Shown here: positions 1 through 8,816 of the stretch, in pieces
How the letters are laid out: each line of letters starts with the position of its first letter
How positions within the stretch are numbered: the stretch's first letter is position 1
Assembly: GCA_028291455.1 (NCBI GenBank)
Contig: JAQGHY010000091.1
Coordinates: forward strand, 1-36,054
DNA length: 36,054 nucleotides
Source: Rubritepida sp.
Lineage (GTDB): Bacteria > Pseudomonadota > Alphaproteobacteria > Acetobacterales > Acetobacteraceae
Direction: 5' to 3'
Program-made: the position numbers and the translations under genes
Notes under the pieces: model-generated
Databases searched by the model: none
Told to the model about the DNA's origin: nothing
Seen by the model: the letters and a program-made list of their open reading frames with translations, nothing else

Positions 1-784
<784 letters not shown>

Positions 785-851
785 TCAGCGCAGCCGAAGA
801 CTGTTCCGGATATCAAGGGACATGAGGCGTCGCCTCGTTCCTTGCCGGCAC

Positions 852-1772
852 CTACGCTCCCACGCGCGGCCCGGAGCGGACGACGCGGAAGCCGAAATTG
901 TAGTTACGGCGATCCGGATCCTGAGGGTAGCGAAAGGCCGAGCGCAGCGCGCCATAGGTCGTCCCCCAGGAGCCGCCGCGGGCAACCCGCTCGCACCCAA
1001 CGGGTCCGGGCGCGGGACCGCCATCCTCTGGAATCCCCGTGAGATCGGGGGTGTAGCAGCCGGCGATCCATTGCCAGGCATTGCCGATCATGTCGTGCAG
1101 CCCGAAGCCGTTGGCCGGAAACTGGCCCGAGGGCGCGGTGAAGGGGAAGTCGTCCTGGCAGGGCGCAGCCGCCTGGTTTGGCAGTGCGGCCTGCAGGGCG
1201 CGGTCGGCGCCATTGGCGTGGGCGCATTGCGAACTGGCATCCCCGTCCCAAGGCCGCGAGCGGGCGTCGCCGGCCCGGGCGGCGTATTCCCACTCCGCCT
1301 CGCTGGGCAGGCGATAGTCCAGGCCGGTGCGGGCGGAAAGCCAGCCGGCATAGGCGTCAGCATCGGCCGGCGTGACGCAGACCACGGGGTCTGTGTCGGA
1401 TTGCGTAAAGCCGGGCTTGTGCCAGCTGTTGTTCGGACCCGCCACCATCCCGCGCCCATCATAGTAGTCGCAGCCCTCGTCGGCGCGGCCGGTCTCCTGG
1501 ACGAAGACGGCGTATTCGGCGCGGGTGACGGAGTAGCGACCAATGGCGAAGGGGGCGATCCGAATGCTGCGCTGCGGGCCTTCATTCGCCGAGCGGCCGG
1601 CTTCGCCCGGTGGTGAGCCCATCAGCAAAAGGCCGCCGGTCAGCGAGACCATCTGTGGACAGTCCTTGCAGTCACGGAAGGCGGTGCTGGCCGGCGCGGA
1701 GCGCGCCGGCGGGATGGATGCGACGATCCAGGCACTCAGGAACATGGTCGGCATCAGGGCGAAGCGCCGCAT
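852..1772 (-). CDS. Secreted SUMF1/FGE-fold protein lacking the FGE cysteines
   Basis: A 306-residue protein of the formylglycine-generating-enzyme (SUMF1) fold. It has an N-terminal signal-like segment (about 1-25), then the family hallmarks MGSP, EGP, RYSVTRAEYAVF, RLPSEAEWEYAAR, GLHDMIGNAWQW and the final RGGSWG...FGFRVVRS block. Authentic FGE oxidises a sulfatase cysteine using two cysteines in the segment just before the last GFR motif. Here that segment (RVARGGSWGTTYGALRSAFR) has none, so sulfatase activation is unlikely. Family members of this kind often bind ligands or act in other oxidations, but no specific role can be read here. The start is well supported by GAGGAGGGG just upstream. 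No sulfatase gene is in the window. Confidence 0.88.
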   Translation of the reverse strand: MRRFALMPTMFLSAWIVASIPPARSAPASTAFRDCKDCPQMVSLTGGLLLMGSPPGEAGRSANEGPQRSIRIAPFAIGRYSVTRAEYAVFVQETGRADEGCDYYDGRGMVAGPNNSWHKPGFTQSDTDPVVCVTPADADAYAGWLSARTGLDYRLPSEAEWEYAARAGDARSRPWDGDASSQCAHANGADRALQAALPNQAAAPCQDDFPFTAPSGQFPANGFGLHDMIGNAWQWIAGCYTPDLTGIPEDGGPAPGPVGCERVARGGSWGTTYGALRSAFRYPQDPDRRNYNFGFRVVRSGPRVGA

Positions 1773-1868
1773 ATCCCCTCCTCATGACTTCATGCAGTCG
1801 CATTCAGCCTGGGGAGATCAGCCTCATTACCCGATCGAGTCAAACAGCATTTCGCGGAGATTGCGCGT

Positions 1869-2600
1869 TCAGGCGTGCACCTGCTGCACCGGCCGCGTAT
1901 GCCCCGATGGCAAGGCATCCAGCCCCGGATCGGGCGGCAGCTCCACCGAAAAGTAGCGGCGCAGCACGTCCTGGATCAGCTCGTAGCAGGCGCCGATGCG
2001 CACGACCTCCATGGTCGTGAAGTCGATCATGGTCGAGGAGCGCCGGTAGGGATGATATTTCCTTAAGCCGTAATCGATCATGAGATCGGCGCAGTCGCGG
2101 ATCGCAGGCTGGACATCCTCGGCCCGGAACTTGGTCCCCGTCCCCGTCAGATTGGCCGAGGAGCCGAAGAGCGGCTGGGTCTCGGCATGGGCCAGCCGGC
2201 TCATCTCCAGCTCCAGCGCGCCGACGTTCATCAGGATGGCGAGCGTCCCGCCTTCGGTGCTGGCGGCCAGGGCGGCGGGCTCCAGCGCCGATGGCAGCGG
2301 GTGGTCGGGGCGGAAGGGACCGATGGCCGAGATCGGCAGGTCGTGATCCTCCACCAGGGCCTGGATCATGTCGCGGCCGCGCTGCGGCATGTCATGCACC
2401 TCGCGATGGATGTCGATATTGCCGAGCATCGCGTTGCGCTTGTGCGTGCCCCTCCCCTTGGCGCGGAAGAAGCGCAGCAGCGCCGCCTCGCAACCGCCGA
2501 CCCCGGCATAGCCAACATCCGTCGGGAAGACGCAGACGCCGCCCGCCTTCACCACATCCAGCACGCGACGGGCATCGCCCGCGATATCCAGGAGCGTCAT
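1869..2600 (-). CDS. Sua5/YciO/YrdC-domain protein, divergent
   Basis: A 243-residue protein with the YrdC fold, the family of threonylcarbamoyl-AMP synthases that start tRNA t6A modification. Visible landmarks are FPTDVGYAG (25-33), matching the usual PTDTVYGL segment, and SSANLTG (147-153), matching the SANxSG nucleotide-binding motif. The basic motif that normally reads KxRp is altered to KGRGTHKRNAMLG (48-60), and the C-terminus is unlike the Sua5 extension. It may therefore be a YciO-like paralogue rather than the essential t6A enzyme. The ATG at 2600 is preferred. A TTG at 2609 would overlap the preceding receptor gene's stop as TTGA. Either way the two genes are coupled. Confidence 0.78.
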   Translation of the reverse strand: MTLLDIAGDARRVLDVVKAGGVCVFPTDVGYAGVGGCEAALLRFFRAKGRGTHKRNAMLGNIDIHREVHDMPQRGRDMIQALVEDHDLPISAIGPFRPDHPLPSALEPAALAASTEGGTLAILMNVGALELEMSRLAHAETQPLFGSSANLTGTGTKFRAEDVQPAIRDCADLMIDYGLRKYHPYRRSSTMIDFTTMEVVRIGACYELIQDVLRRYFSVELPPDPGLDALPSGHTRPVQQVHA

Positions 2601-2605
2601 GTCTC

Positions 2606-3568
2606 TCAATCCAGCCGGAGGTTCAGGCTGGGCAGGATGGGCGCCCAGCGCTCGTTTTCTATGCGCAGCAGGGTCGCCGCCTGCTCGGGCGTCGTGGTCA
2701 TGATGTCGAAGCCGGCTCGGGTCAGGATGTCCCGCAGGCCCGGCTCGGCGAGGACCTCGGCTGATGCGGCGTGCAGGGTTCGGATCACCGCGGGCGGCGT
2801 GTGGGCCGGCGCCATGAGCAGGAAGCGCAGCGAATTCACCACATTGGGCAGCCCCGCCTCGGCCGTGGTCGGGATATCCGGCGCGGCGGCCGAGCGCGTG
2901 GGCGAGAGCAGCGCATAGGGCCGCAACGTGCCGGCCAGGAAGTGCTGGCTCACCGCGCCCAAGCTGAACACGCCGAGATGCACATGCCCCGCCAGAACGT
3001 CGTTCAGGGCCGGGCCGCCGCCGCGATACTCCGCCTGGACCATGCTGATGCCGGCCTCGCGGGCGAAGAGTTCGAAGCCCAGGTGATGGGGTGAGCCGAT
3101 GCTGGGATTGGCGAAGGTCCAGTGATCCGGTTCGCGTCGCACCAGCTGCACGAATTCCTGGAGGTTCTGGGCGGGTACGGCCGGATTGACGGCCAGCACC
3201 AGCGGCGACTCCGCGAGGTAGGTGACCGCCGCGAAATCGCGGAACAGATCGTAGGTCAGCCGCTGATAGAGATGCGGGAAGAGCGCCACGTTGTCCGTGT
3301 TGATGATGAGGGAATGGCCGTCCGGCGCAGCCCGCGCCGCCAGCTCCATGCCGATATTGGTCGACGCACCGCCCCGGTTTTCGATCACCAGGGGCTGGCC
3401 GAGCTTCACGCGCATCCGCTCGGCCCAGGGCCGGGCCAGCGTGTCGGTGCCGCCACCGGGCGGGTACGGGAGAATCAGGCGGATCGCGCGGATGGGATAG
3501 GCCTGGGCCCGGGCCATGACCGGCGTAAGAGCCGCCATGGCAAGGCCGAGCGCTGCTCTACGGCGCAT
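2606..3568 (-). CDS. Tripartite tricarboxylate transporter (Bug) substrate-binding protein
   Basis: A 320-residue periplasmic receptor of the TctC/Bug family, which captures small carboxylates for TctAB-type uptake or for signalling. It has a signal peptide (about 1-22, MRRRAALGLAMAALTP...ARA), then the family opening YPIRAIRLILPYPPGGGTD, where the glycine-rich loop contacts the ligand carboxylate. Further family marks are ENRGGASTNIG and LLMAPAHTPPAVI. Length is normal for the family. GGAGAA sits nine bases before the ATG. No tctA or tctB lies nearby, so this is an orphan receptor, a very common arrangement in Roseomonas-like and Bordetella-like genomes. The ligand cannot be predicted. It ends next to the YrdC-domain gene, probably co-transcribed. 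Confidence 0.93.
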   Translation of the reverse strand: MRRRAALGLAMAALTPVMARAQAYPIRAIRLILPYPPGGGTDTLARPWAERMRVKLGQPLVIENRGGASTNIGMELAARAAPDGHSLIINTDNVALFPHLYQRLTYDLFRDFAAVTYLAESPLVLAVNPAVPAQNLQEFVQLVRREPDHWTFANPSIGSPHHLGFELFAREAGISMVQAEYRGGGPALNDVLAGHVHLGVFSLGAVSQHFLAGTLRPYALLSPTRSAAAPDIPTTAEAGLPNVVNSLRFLLMAPAHTPPAVIRTLHAASAEVLAEPGLRDILTRAGFDIMTTTPEQAATLLRIENERWAPILPSLNLRLD

Positions 3569-3675
3569 TGGAAGTTCTCCTCAAAGCAGGCTGCTTCTGA
3601 AAGGCAGCGCTATGAGGAGGGTAACATCACCTTATACGGACAACAAAGGCCGCAAGGCGGCATCTCGTCCGAAGG

Positions 3676-4281
3676 CTAGAGCGGAACGCAGCGCACGATG
3701 TCGTCGTGGCCCAGGGCGGTGGTGGCGATGGTGCCGTCCGGGCAAGCGGCCTGGCTCATCGCGGCGGGGGCGAGGCCGCCGGTCCAGCGCATCGATTCGC
3801 CGCGCGAGGCGGAGACCGTGGAAGCGCAGCTGCGCCGGCCGTTACGGAAGGTGCAGGAGGCCATGGCGGTGCGGCGGAGGCCGCGCCCCTGCGGCAGCGC
3901 CTGCTGGCGGCCATAGGGAATGGCGGCGGCCATCCGGCTGCCGCTCACCCCGCGCTGGCGCATCGAAGCGACGTCGCGGCGGCTGCTGAAACGCGCACTT
4001 ACCGGCTGGCGGCTGGTGCTGGCGGCGGTGCGGAAAGCGACGGGGCGGCTGGCGGTTCGAGCACCGGCCGAGAAATGCGGAGCCGTCGGGCGGCTAGCGG
4101 CCTGCCTTGTTGCAACAGACCTTGTTGCGATGGGCCTGGCGGCGGAGCTCGTTCGGTGTGGTGCGGATCGGAAGGAAGAGGACTGCGTAGACGCCCTTGC
4201 GTCGGTACGGGCCGAAGCCTCAACCGGGAGAAGTGTAGCCATCAAGCACAGGCCCAGAAGGCCTCCGATTAAATTCCGCAT
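3676..4281 (-). CDS. Secreted Ser/Arg/Ala-rich low-complexity protein, unrecognised
   Basis: I do not recognise this 201-residue protein. From the chosen ATG it has a clean signal peptide (MRNLIGGLLGLCLMATLLPVEASA). A low-complexity stretch follows (about 25-120) made of Ser, Arg, Ala and Thr with repeated SRP, TRS and ASR units, then a C-terminal part with five cysteines (SCTFRNGRRSC, QAACPDG, IVRCVPL) that could form disulfides in the periplasm. The ATG at 4281 is preferred over an in-frame upstream one because GGGGG precedes it and the signal peptide begins there. The high arginine content and cysteine-rich tail suggest a basic envelope protein. It could instead be poorly constrained, since its codon use fits the genome but its sequence is low in complexity. 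Confidence 0.65.
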   Translation of the reverse strand: MRNLIGGLLGLCLMATLLPVEASARTDARASTQSSSFRSAPHRTSSAARPIATRSVATRQAASRPTAPHFSAGARTASRPVAFRTAASTSRQPVSARFSSRRDVASMRQRGVSGSRMAAAIPYGRQQALPQGRGLRRTAMASCTFRNGRRSCASTVSASRGESMRWTGGLAPAAMSQAACPDGTIATTALGHDDIVRCVPL

Positions 4282-4354
4282 GGAACCCCCATTTGTTAAA
4301 CTAAAGCCCCCGAGCGGCGTTTGGCTTAGCCGTCTCATGTTTCGGCGTATTACG

Positions 4355-5524
4355 TCAGGGCAGGTGAGGCAACCCCAAATACTCCTGGCTCTGCATTTCC
4401 ATGATCCTCGACGCGGTGCGCTCGAACATCGCGGCGTTCTCGCCCCGCTCGTAGAGCTGGTCCGGCCCTGCCTCGGCCGAGGCGACGAGTTTGCAGCGGT
4501 GCTCGTACAGCGCGTCCACCAGGGTGATGAAGCGGCGCGCCTTGTCGAAGTTGTCCGGCCCGAGTCGCGGGATCCCGTCCAGCACCAGGGTGTGGAAATG
4601 CGTCGCCAGCGCCAGGTAGTCAGCCGGGCCGAGCGGACGGCCGCAGATATCGTCGAAGGAAAGCCGCGCCACGCCGCGCGCCGCCTCGCCGATCGGCACG
4701 GCCCGCCCCAGCACCTGGATGCTGCTGGGCTCGCCGCGAGCCTTGCCCGTCAGGTCCAGAAAGGCGGCGTCCAGTGCGCGCTCGGCCCGGCCATCGGCGG
4801 GGAAATGCCAGGTGGGCAGCCCGCGGATACGCTCGCGCCGGTAATCCTGCGCGGCCTCGAGGTACAGCACCTCCACGCGGGACTGGATCAGCGCGATGAA
4901 GGGCAGGAAGGCGTCTCGGCCCGGCTTGCCCTTGAAGAGATCCTGCGGGGCGGTGTTGCTGGTCGCCACCATCACGACGCCGCGGGCGAAGAGCGCCTCG
5001 AAAAGCCGGCCCAGGATCATCGCATCGGTGATGTCGTGCACCTGGAACTCGTCGAAGCAGAGCAGTGCAGCCTCGCCGGCGATGGCATCGGCGAGCGGCG
5101 GGATCGGGTCTTCGGCGTGGGGATTTGCCTGCCGCCACAGGTGGATGCGCCGATGCGCCTCCTGCATGAAGGCGTGGAAATGGATGCGGCGTTTGCGCCG
5201 GACCTCCGCCGTCTCGAAAAACAGGTCCATCAGCATGGACTTCCCACGCCCGACCGCGCCGACGAGGTAGAGCCCCTCCGGCGTTCCCGCCGGCGCCGCA
5301 AGGTCGCCCGAGCCCCGCTTGCTGCCGCCGAACAGCTTGCCCAGGAACCCGCGCGCCGTTTCGGGCGCGGTGGGCTTCGGATCATAGCCGCGCAGGTTGC
5401 GCCAGAGACCTTGCAAGGTCTCGGCCGCATGGGCCTGGGCAGGATCGGCGCGGAGGGCACCTTCCGCGACACGGGCACGATAGGCCAGCAGCGGGCCTTC
5501 GTTGATCTGGGGCAGTGAGTCCAT
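4355..5524 (-). CDS. zapE: Cell division protein ZapE (AFG1-like ATPase)
   Basis: A 389-residue AFG1/LACE1-type P-loop ATPase. In Escherichia coli ZapE joins the division ring late in constriction; in mitochondria its relative AFG1 handles inner-membrane proteins. Walker A is GAVGRGKS (89-96) and Walker B is LLCFDEFQV (about 155-163). They are followed by the family motifs DITDAMILGRLFEALF, TSNTAPQDLFKG and a closing FDKARRFITLVDALYEHRCKL. The ATG at 5524 gives the usual N-terminus; a TTG at 5560 is possible but less likely. No signal peptide or membrane span is visible. In many alphaproteobacteria zapE lies near mdh and the succinyl-CoA synthetase genes; here mdh is about 4 kb away on the same strand. 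Confidence 0.93.
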   Translation of the reverse strand: MDSLPQINEGPLLAYRARVAEGALRADPAQAHAAETLQGLWRNLRGYDPKPTAPETARGFLGKLFGGSKRGSGDLAAPAGTPEGLYLVGAVGRGKSMLMDLFFETAEVRRKRRIHFHAFMQEAHRRIHLWRQANPHAEDPIPPLADAIAGEAALLCFDEFQVHDITDAMILGRLFEALFARGVVMVATSNTAPQDLFKGKPGRDAFLPFIALIQSRVEVLYLEAAQDYRRERIRGLPTWHFPADGRAERALDAAFLDLTGKARGEPSSIQVLGRAVPIGEAARGVARLSFDDICGRPLGPADYLALATHFHTLVLDGIPRLGPDNFDKARRFITLVDALYEHRCKLVASAEAGPDQLYERGENAAMFERTASRIMEMQSQEYLGLPHLP

Positions 5525-5582
5525 GGGCGAAGGGATAGACCGGGCAAGGCGGCGGCTCAACTCGCCTCCCGCACCGCAGCAA

Positions 5583-6167
5583 TCAATCCTGCTGCGCCAG
5601 GTAATGGGCGATGGCCGCGATGTCGGGGTCGGACAGCCCGACGACCGCGCCGTTCATCTGCGTATCGGCACCGGCGCGCCGCCCTTCCCGGTATTCGACC
5701 ATCGAGCGGGCCAGGAATTCCTCTCGCTGCGCGGCGATGCGCGGGATCTGCGCGCGGCCGCCGAAGTCGGGCACATGGCAGGTCGCGCAATGGCGCGGTC
5801 CGATCAGCGCCTGTCCGGCGGCGTAGAGGTCCGCATCGCGCGGCCGGCGGTCATCCGGCGGGCCGGGCCGCAGGCCGTCGAAATAGGCCGCGAGGTCCTC
5901 GATGTCGCGATCGGGTATATCCGCGGCGAACTGGTTCATCACCGGCACCCGGCGGATGCCCTCGCGGAACAGGATCATCTGCAGGGTGATGAAATCCGTC
6001 GGCTGCCCGGCCAGCGAGGGAATGTCCTCGATCTGGCTGCGGCCATTGTCGCCATGGCAGGCGAGGCAGGTCTGGGCGAGATCGGCGCCGCGCCGGGCAT
6101 CCTGCGCCAGCGCCGCTCCGGGAAACGCGGCGGCCAGGACGGCCGCCGCCAGCAATCGCGCCAGCAT
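5583..6167 (-). CDS. Periplasmic dihaem cytochrome c (c4-like)
   Basis: A 194-residue exported cytochrome with two class-I domains. The signal peptide covers about 1-22, the first haem site is CLACH (34-38) and the second is CATCH (127-131). Methionines in RRVPVMNQF and ADTQMNGAV are the likely sixth ligands. The tandem arrangement and length match c4-type electron carriers. It overlaps the preceding dehydrogenase gene by one base (TGATG), so translation is coupled. I infer that it takes electrons from that sugar dehydrogenase to the terminal oxidase. A GTG one codon upstream (6170) is an alternative start. Confidence 0.92.
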   Translation of the reverse strand: MLARLLAAAVLAAAFPGAALAQDARRGADLAQTCLACHGDNGRSQIEDIPSLAGQPTDFITLQMILFREGIRRVPVMNQFAADIPDRDIEDLAAYFDGLRPGPPDDRRPRDADLYAAGQALIGPRHCATCHVPDFGGRAQIPRIAAQREEFLARSMVEYREGRRAGADTQMNGAVVGLSDPDIAAIAHYLAQQD

Positions 6168-7384
6168 CACTGGCGATAGGTGATGCGGTAGATGGCGCCC
6201 GTCTGCTCATCCGCGACCAGCAGGGAGCCGTCGCGCAGCACCTGTACGTCAGCCGGACGGCCGAGGAAGCGCTGGTTGGCCTCGTCGAGCAGGCCCGTCA
6301 TGAACGGCTCGACGCCGGTGACGTTGCCCTGCGCGTCGAGCCTCGCCATCACCACGTCATAGCCGGTCAGCCGCTCGCGGTTCCAGGAGCCACGGCGGGC
6401 GATGAAGATCTGGTTGCGATAGGCCTCAGGGAACATGGTGCCGGTGTAAAAGCGGATGCCGAGCGGCGCGACATGGCCGCCGAGCAGGGCGGAGGGCTGC
6501 GAGAATTCACTGCAGTTGCGCCCGGCATTCTCCTGCGGATCGGCCCAGCTGCCGACGCAGAACGGGTAGCCATGGTCCTCGCCGCTGCGGCGGACGCGGA
6601 TGAGCGTGTCGTTCGGCACGTCGTTGCCGGCCCAGTCGCGGCCGTGATTGCTGGCCCAGAGCTCCCGCGTCACGGGGTGATGGGCCAGGCCTACGCTGTT
6701 GCGCACGCCGCGCGATTCGATGCGCCGGTCGCTGCCATCGGGGTTGAACGAGACCAGCAGCGCGAAGCGGTCGCGGTCGATGCTGCAGATGTTGCAGTTC
6801 GCGCCGACATTCGTATAGATCCGGCCGTCTGGTCCGAGCGTCGCGACCTTCCAGAAATGGTTGCCGCCGTGGTCCGCCTCGTTCGGGAAACCGAAGGCGG
6901 CCGTCAGCTCGACCGGCGCAGGAATATTGTCGAGATTGGCCTCGATATTGTCGTAGCGCAGCACCCGGTTGAGCGCGAAGACGAAGAGGTTATTCCCCAC
7001 CATCACGATGCCGTTGGGGTTGTTCAGACCCTGCGCGATGACGCGCGTGCGCGTCGTGCCGTCGGGGTTGCGGGTGATGGCATAGACCCGCCCGATCACG
7101 CGGCTGCCGGCGAAGACGGTGCCGTTCGGGCCTTCAGCCATCGCGCGCACGCCGGGGATCCCATGCGCGAAGACCGCGGCCGAGAAGCCCGGCGGCAGGC
7201 GAAGCGCCGCCACCGGCAGCTGATCGGGCGCCATCACCGTCAGGCGGGGTGAATGGGGGGCAAGGGCGGAGCCCTCGGGGCGGCCCACGGCCCATCCGGG
7301 GACTGCGGGTGCGGGTTGTTGGGAGAAGGCCGGTCCGGCGATCAGCACCGCGGCCAAGCCGAGCAGAAGGCGTTTCATGGTCAT
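6167..7384 (-). CDS. Soluble glucose/sorbosone-type PQQ-dependent dehydrogenase
   Basis: A 405-residue secreted beta-propeller enzyme of the glucose/sorbosone dehydrogenase family, which oxidises aldoses or related sugars in the periplasm with PQQ. A signal peptide (MTMKRLLLGLAAVLIAGPAFS) is followed by family marks LPPGFSAAVFAHGIPGVR, NNPNGIV, RGVRNSVGLAHHP (with the His pair of the active-site region), ELWASNHGRD, GEDHGYPFC and RPADVQVLRDGSLLVADEQ. It lies about 110 bases after pqqE on the same strand and is coupled to a dihaem cytochrome, which supports a PQQ enzyme with a cytochrome acceptor. The ATG at 7384 follows GGGAGAG; a second ATG lies two codons on. Two tandem GCCC/GGGC hairpins precede the ribosome site. 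The substrate is not predictable. Confidence 0.9.
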   Translation of the reverse strand: MTMKRLLLGLAAVLIAGPAFSQQPAPAVPGWAVGRPEGSALAPHSPRLTVMAPDQLPVAALRLPPGFSAAVFAHGIPGVRAMAEGPNGTVFAGSRVIGRVYAITRNPDGTTRTRVIAQGLNNPNGIVMVGNNLFVFALNRVLRYDNIEANLDNIPAPVELTAAFGFPNEADHGGNHFWKVATLGPDGRIYTNVGANCNICSIDRDRFALLVSFNPDGSDRRIESRGVRNSVGLAHHPVTRELWASNHGRDWAGNDVPNDTLIRVRRSGEDHGYPFCVGSWADPQENAGRNCSEFSQPSALLGGHVAPLGIRFYTGTMFPEAYRNQIFIARRGSWNRERLTGYDVVMARLDAQGNVTGVEPFMTGLLDEANQRFLGRPADVQVLRDGSLLVADEQTGAIYRITYRQ

Positions 7385-7401
7385 GCTTTTCTCTCCCTGC
7401 T

Positions 7402-7425
7402 GCCCTTTTGGGCTGCCCTTTGGGC
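7402..7425 (-). promoter_or_regulatory. Tandem mini-hairpins in the sugar dehydrogenase leader
   Basis: Two near-identical palindromes stand side by side, GCCC-TTTT-GGGC (7402-7413) and GCCC-TTT-GGGC (7415-7425), just upstream of the ribosome site of the sugar dehydrogenase gene. Each can form a 4-bp G/C stem in RNA. They could affect mRNA stability or translation of the dehydrogenase relative to the pqq genes, or arise from local duplication. Seen in sequence; function inferred. Confidence 0.4.
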
Positions 7426-7492
7426 ATCGCTCAAGGATGGAATGACTAAACCGCGGAGGTTGCAAGCCCGTACTTCGACGGCCATGCCTGCG

Positions 7493-8563
7493 TCAGGAGA
7501 ATTCGCGGTACCTGAAGCGGGCTTCGCCGGCCTCGGCGACGGCGGCGGCCAGCATCGCGTGGTGCGGCGAGAGGGCGCAGGCCGGGTCGGTGGCGGCGGC
7601 ATCGCCGGTCAGCGCGAAGGCCTGGCAGCGGCATCCGCCCCAGTCGCGCTCGGCATGCGCACAACCTTGGCAGGGTGCGGGCATCCAGGCCATGCCGCGG
7701 AAAGCGTTGAAGGCGTCGCTGCCGGTCCAGGCCGCTTCCAGCGACGTGTCGCGGATGTTCGGGAAGACCATGCCGGTGACGGATTTCGCGGCGTGGCAGG
7801 GCAGCACCTCGCCCATCGGCGAGACCGCGAGGAACCGCCGGCCCCACCCGCCCATGCAGGCCTTGGGCCGCGCGGCGTAGTAATCCGGGACCACGTAGTC
7901 GATGACGAGGCGGCCACGATTTGCCAATCTTGCCGCGTCCACGATGCCAGTGGCCGCGTCGAGCTGCGCGCGGGTCGGCAGCAGCGCGTCGCGGTTGGCC
8001 AGCGCCCAGCCGTAATACTGCACATGCGCGACCTCGAGCCGCTGCGCACCCCATTCCAGCGCGATGGCGATGAGCTCGGACAAGTTATGCAGGTTCTGCC
8101 GGTGGACCACGGCGTTGAGGGTGAGCGGCAGGCCGGATTGCCGGACCAACGCCGCCGCGGCGCGCTTCTTGGCCTGCGCGCCCTTCATCCCACCGATCCG
8201 CTCAGCGCCCGCCTCGTCCGCGTCCTGGACGGAGAGCTGCACATGGTCGAGGCCCGCCTCGACGAGCCGCGCCATCAGCCCCGCATCGAGCAGCACGCCG
8301 GCGGTGATGAGGTTGCTGTAGAGCCCGGCGGCGCGCGCGGCGGCGACGATCTCCACGATGTCGCGCCGCACGGTGGGCTCGCCGCCGGAGAGGTGGAGCT
8401 GCAGGCAGCCCAGCGCCGCAGCTTCCCGGAAAACCCGTGCCCATTCGGCGGTGGTGAGCTCGCTGCTGGCGCGCGCCAGTTCCATCGGATTGGAGCAATA
8501 GGGGCAGCGCAGCGGGCAGCGATGGGTGAGCTCCGCCAGGAGGGCCAGGGGTGCGTCAGCCAT
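7493..8563 (-). CDS. pqqE: PQQ biosynthesis radical SAM enzyme PqqE
   Basis: PqqE makes the first carbon-carbon bond of PQQ, linking the Glu and Tyr side chains of PqqA bound to PqqD. The 356-residue protein has the radical-SAM cluster motif CPLRCPYC near residue 16, the SAM-binding LSGGEP motif, and the PqqE-specific EVAHVQYYGWALANR. The C-terminal SPASM cysteines for auxiliary clusters appear in KACMGGWG, VLPCHAAK, PCQGCAHAERDWGGCRC and DPACALSPHH. The ATG at 8563 overlaps pqqD by eight bases. A GTG at 8575 is possible but gives a longer N-terminus than usual. It is the last pqq gene of the operon, before the sugar dehydrogenase. Confidence 0.96.
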   Translation of the reverse strand: MADAPLALLAELTHRCPLRCPYCSNPMELARASSELTTAEWARVFREAAALGCLQLHLSGGEPTVRRDIVEIVAAARAAGLYSNLITAGVLLDAGLMARLVEAGLDHVQLSVQDADEAGAERIGGMKGAQAKKRAAAALVRQSGLPLTLNAVVHRQNLHNLSELIAIALEWGAQRLEVAHVQYYGWALANRDALLPTRAQLDAATGIVDAARLANRGRLVIDYVVPDYYAARPKACMGGWGRRFLAVSPMGEVLPCHAAKSVTGMVFPNIRDTSLEAAWTGSDAFNAFRGMAWMPAPCQGCAHAERDWGGCRCQAFALTGDAAATDPACALSPHHAMLAAAVAEAGEARFRYREFS

Positions 8564-8816
8564 GGGCCAGCGCACCCTTGGCGATCAGATCCTCCAGCAT
8601 GGCGCCGACATCCGCGCCGATTTCCTCGACCGGCGCGTCGAACTTGGCCGCAAGCAGCGCGACGATCGCCGCCTCGTCCCTGATGCCGTCCACGAGGCGC
8701 AGCACTTCGAGGGCGATGTCGTCAGGGATGAACATGCGCTCGGGGGCCATGACGATCCAACGCGCCCGGGCCTTGTCCTCATGCAGGCGCACGCCGGGGG
8801 CGAAGCGGGGGATCAC
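8556..8816 (-). CDS. pqqD: PQQ peptide chaperone PqqD
   Basis: PqqD is a small RiPP-recognition protein that binds the PqqA leader and presents it to PqqE. The 86-residue product begins VIPRFAPGVRLHEDKARARWIVMAPERMF and ends in a helical acidic tail, matching family length and order (RFxPGVRLxxD, then W.xxxPE.). The GTG start at 8816 is chosen because it overlaps the pqqC stop as GTGA and gives the normal size. A longer reading through from 8924 would add residues unlike PqqD. Confidence 0.93.
   Translation of the reverse strand: MIPRFAPGVRLHEDKARARWIVMAPERMFIPDDIALEVLRLVDGIRDEAAIVALLAAKFDAPVEEIGADVGAMLEDLIAKGALAHG

Noticed and set aside
3920-5518. A 532-codon plus-strand frame
   Set aside because: It is antisense to zapE and the Ser/Arg-rich protein and shows no family motif or ribosome site.
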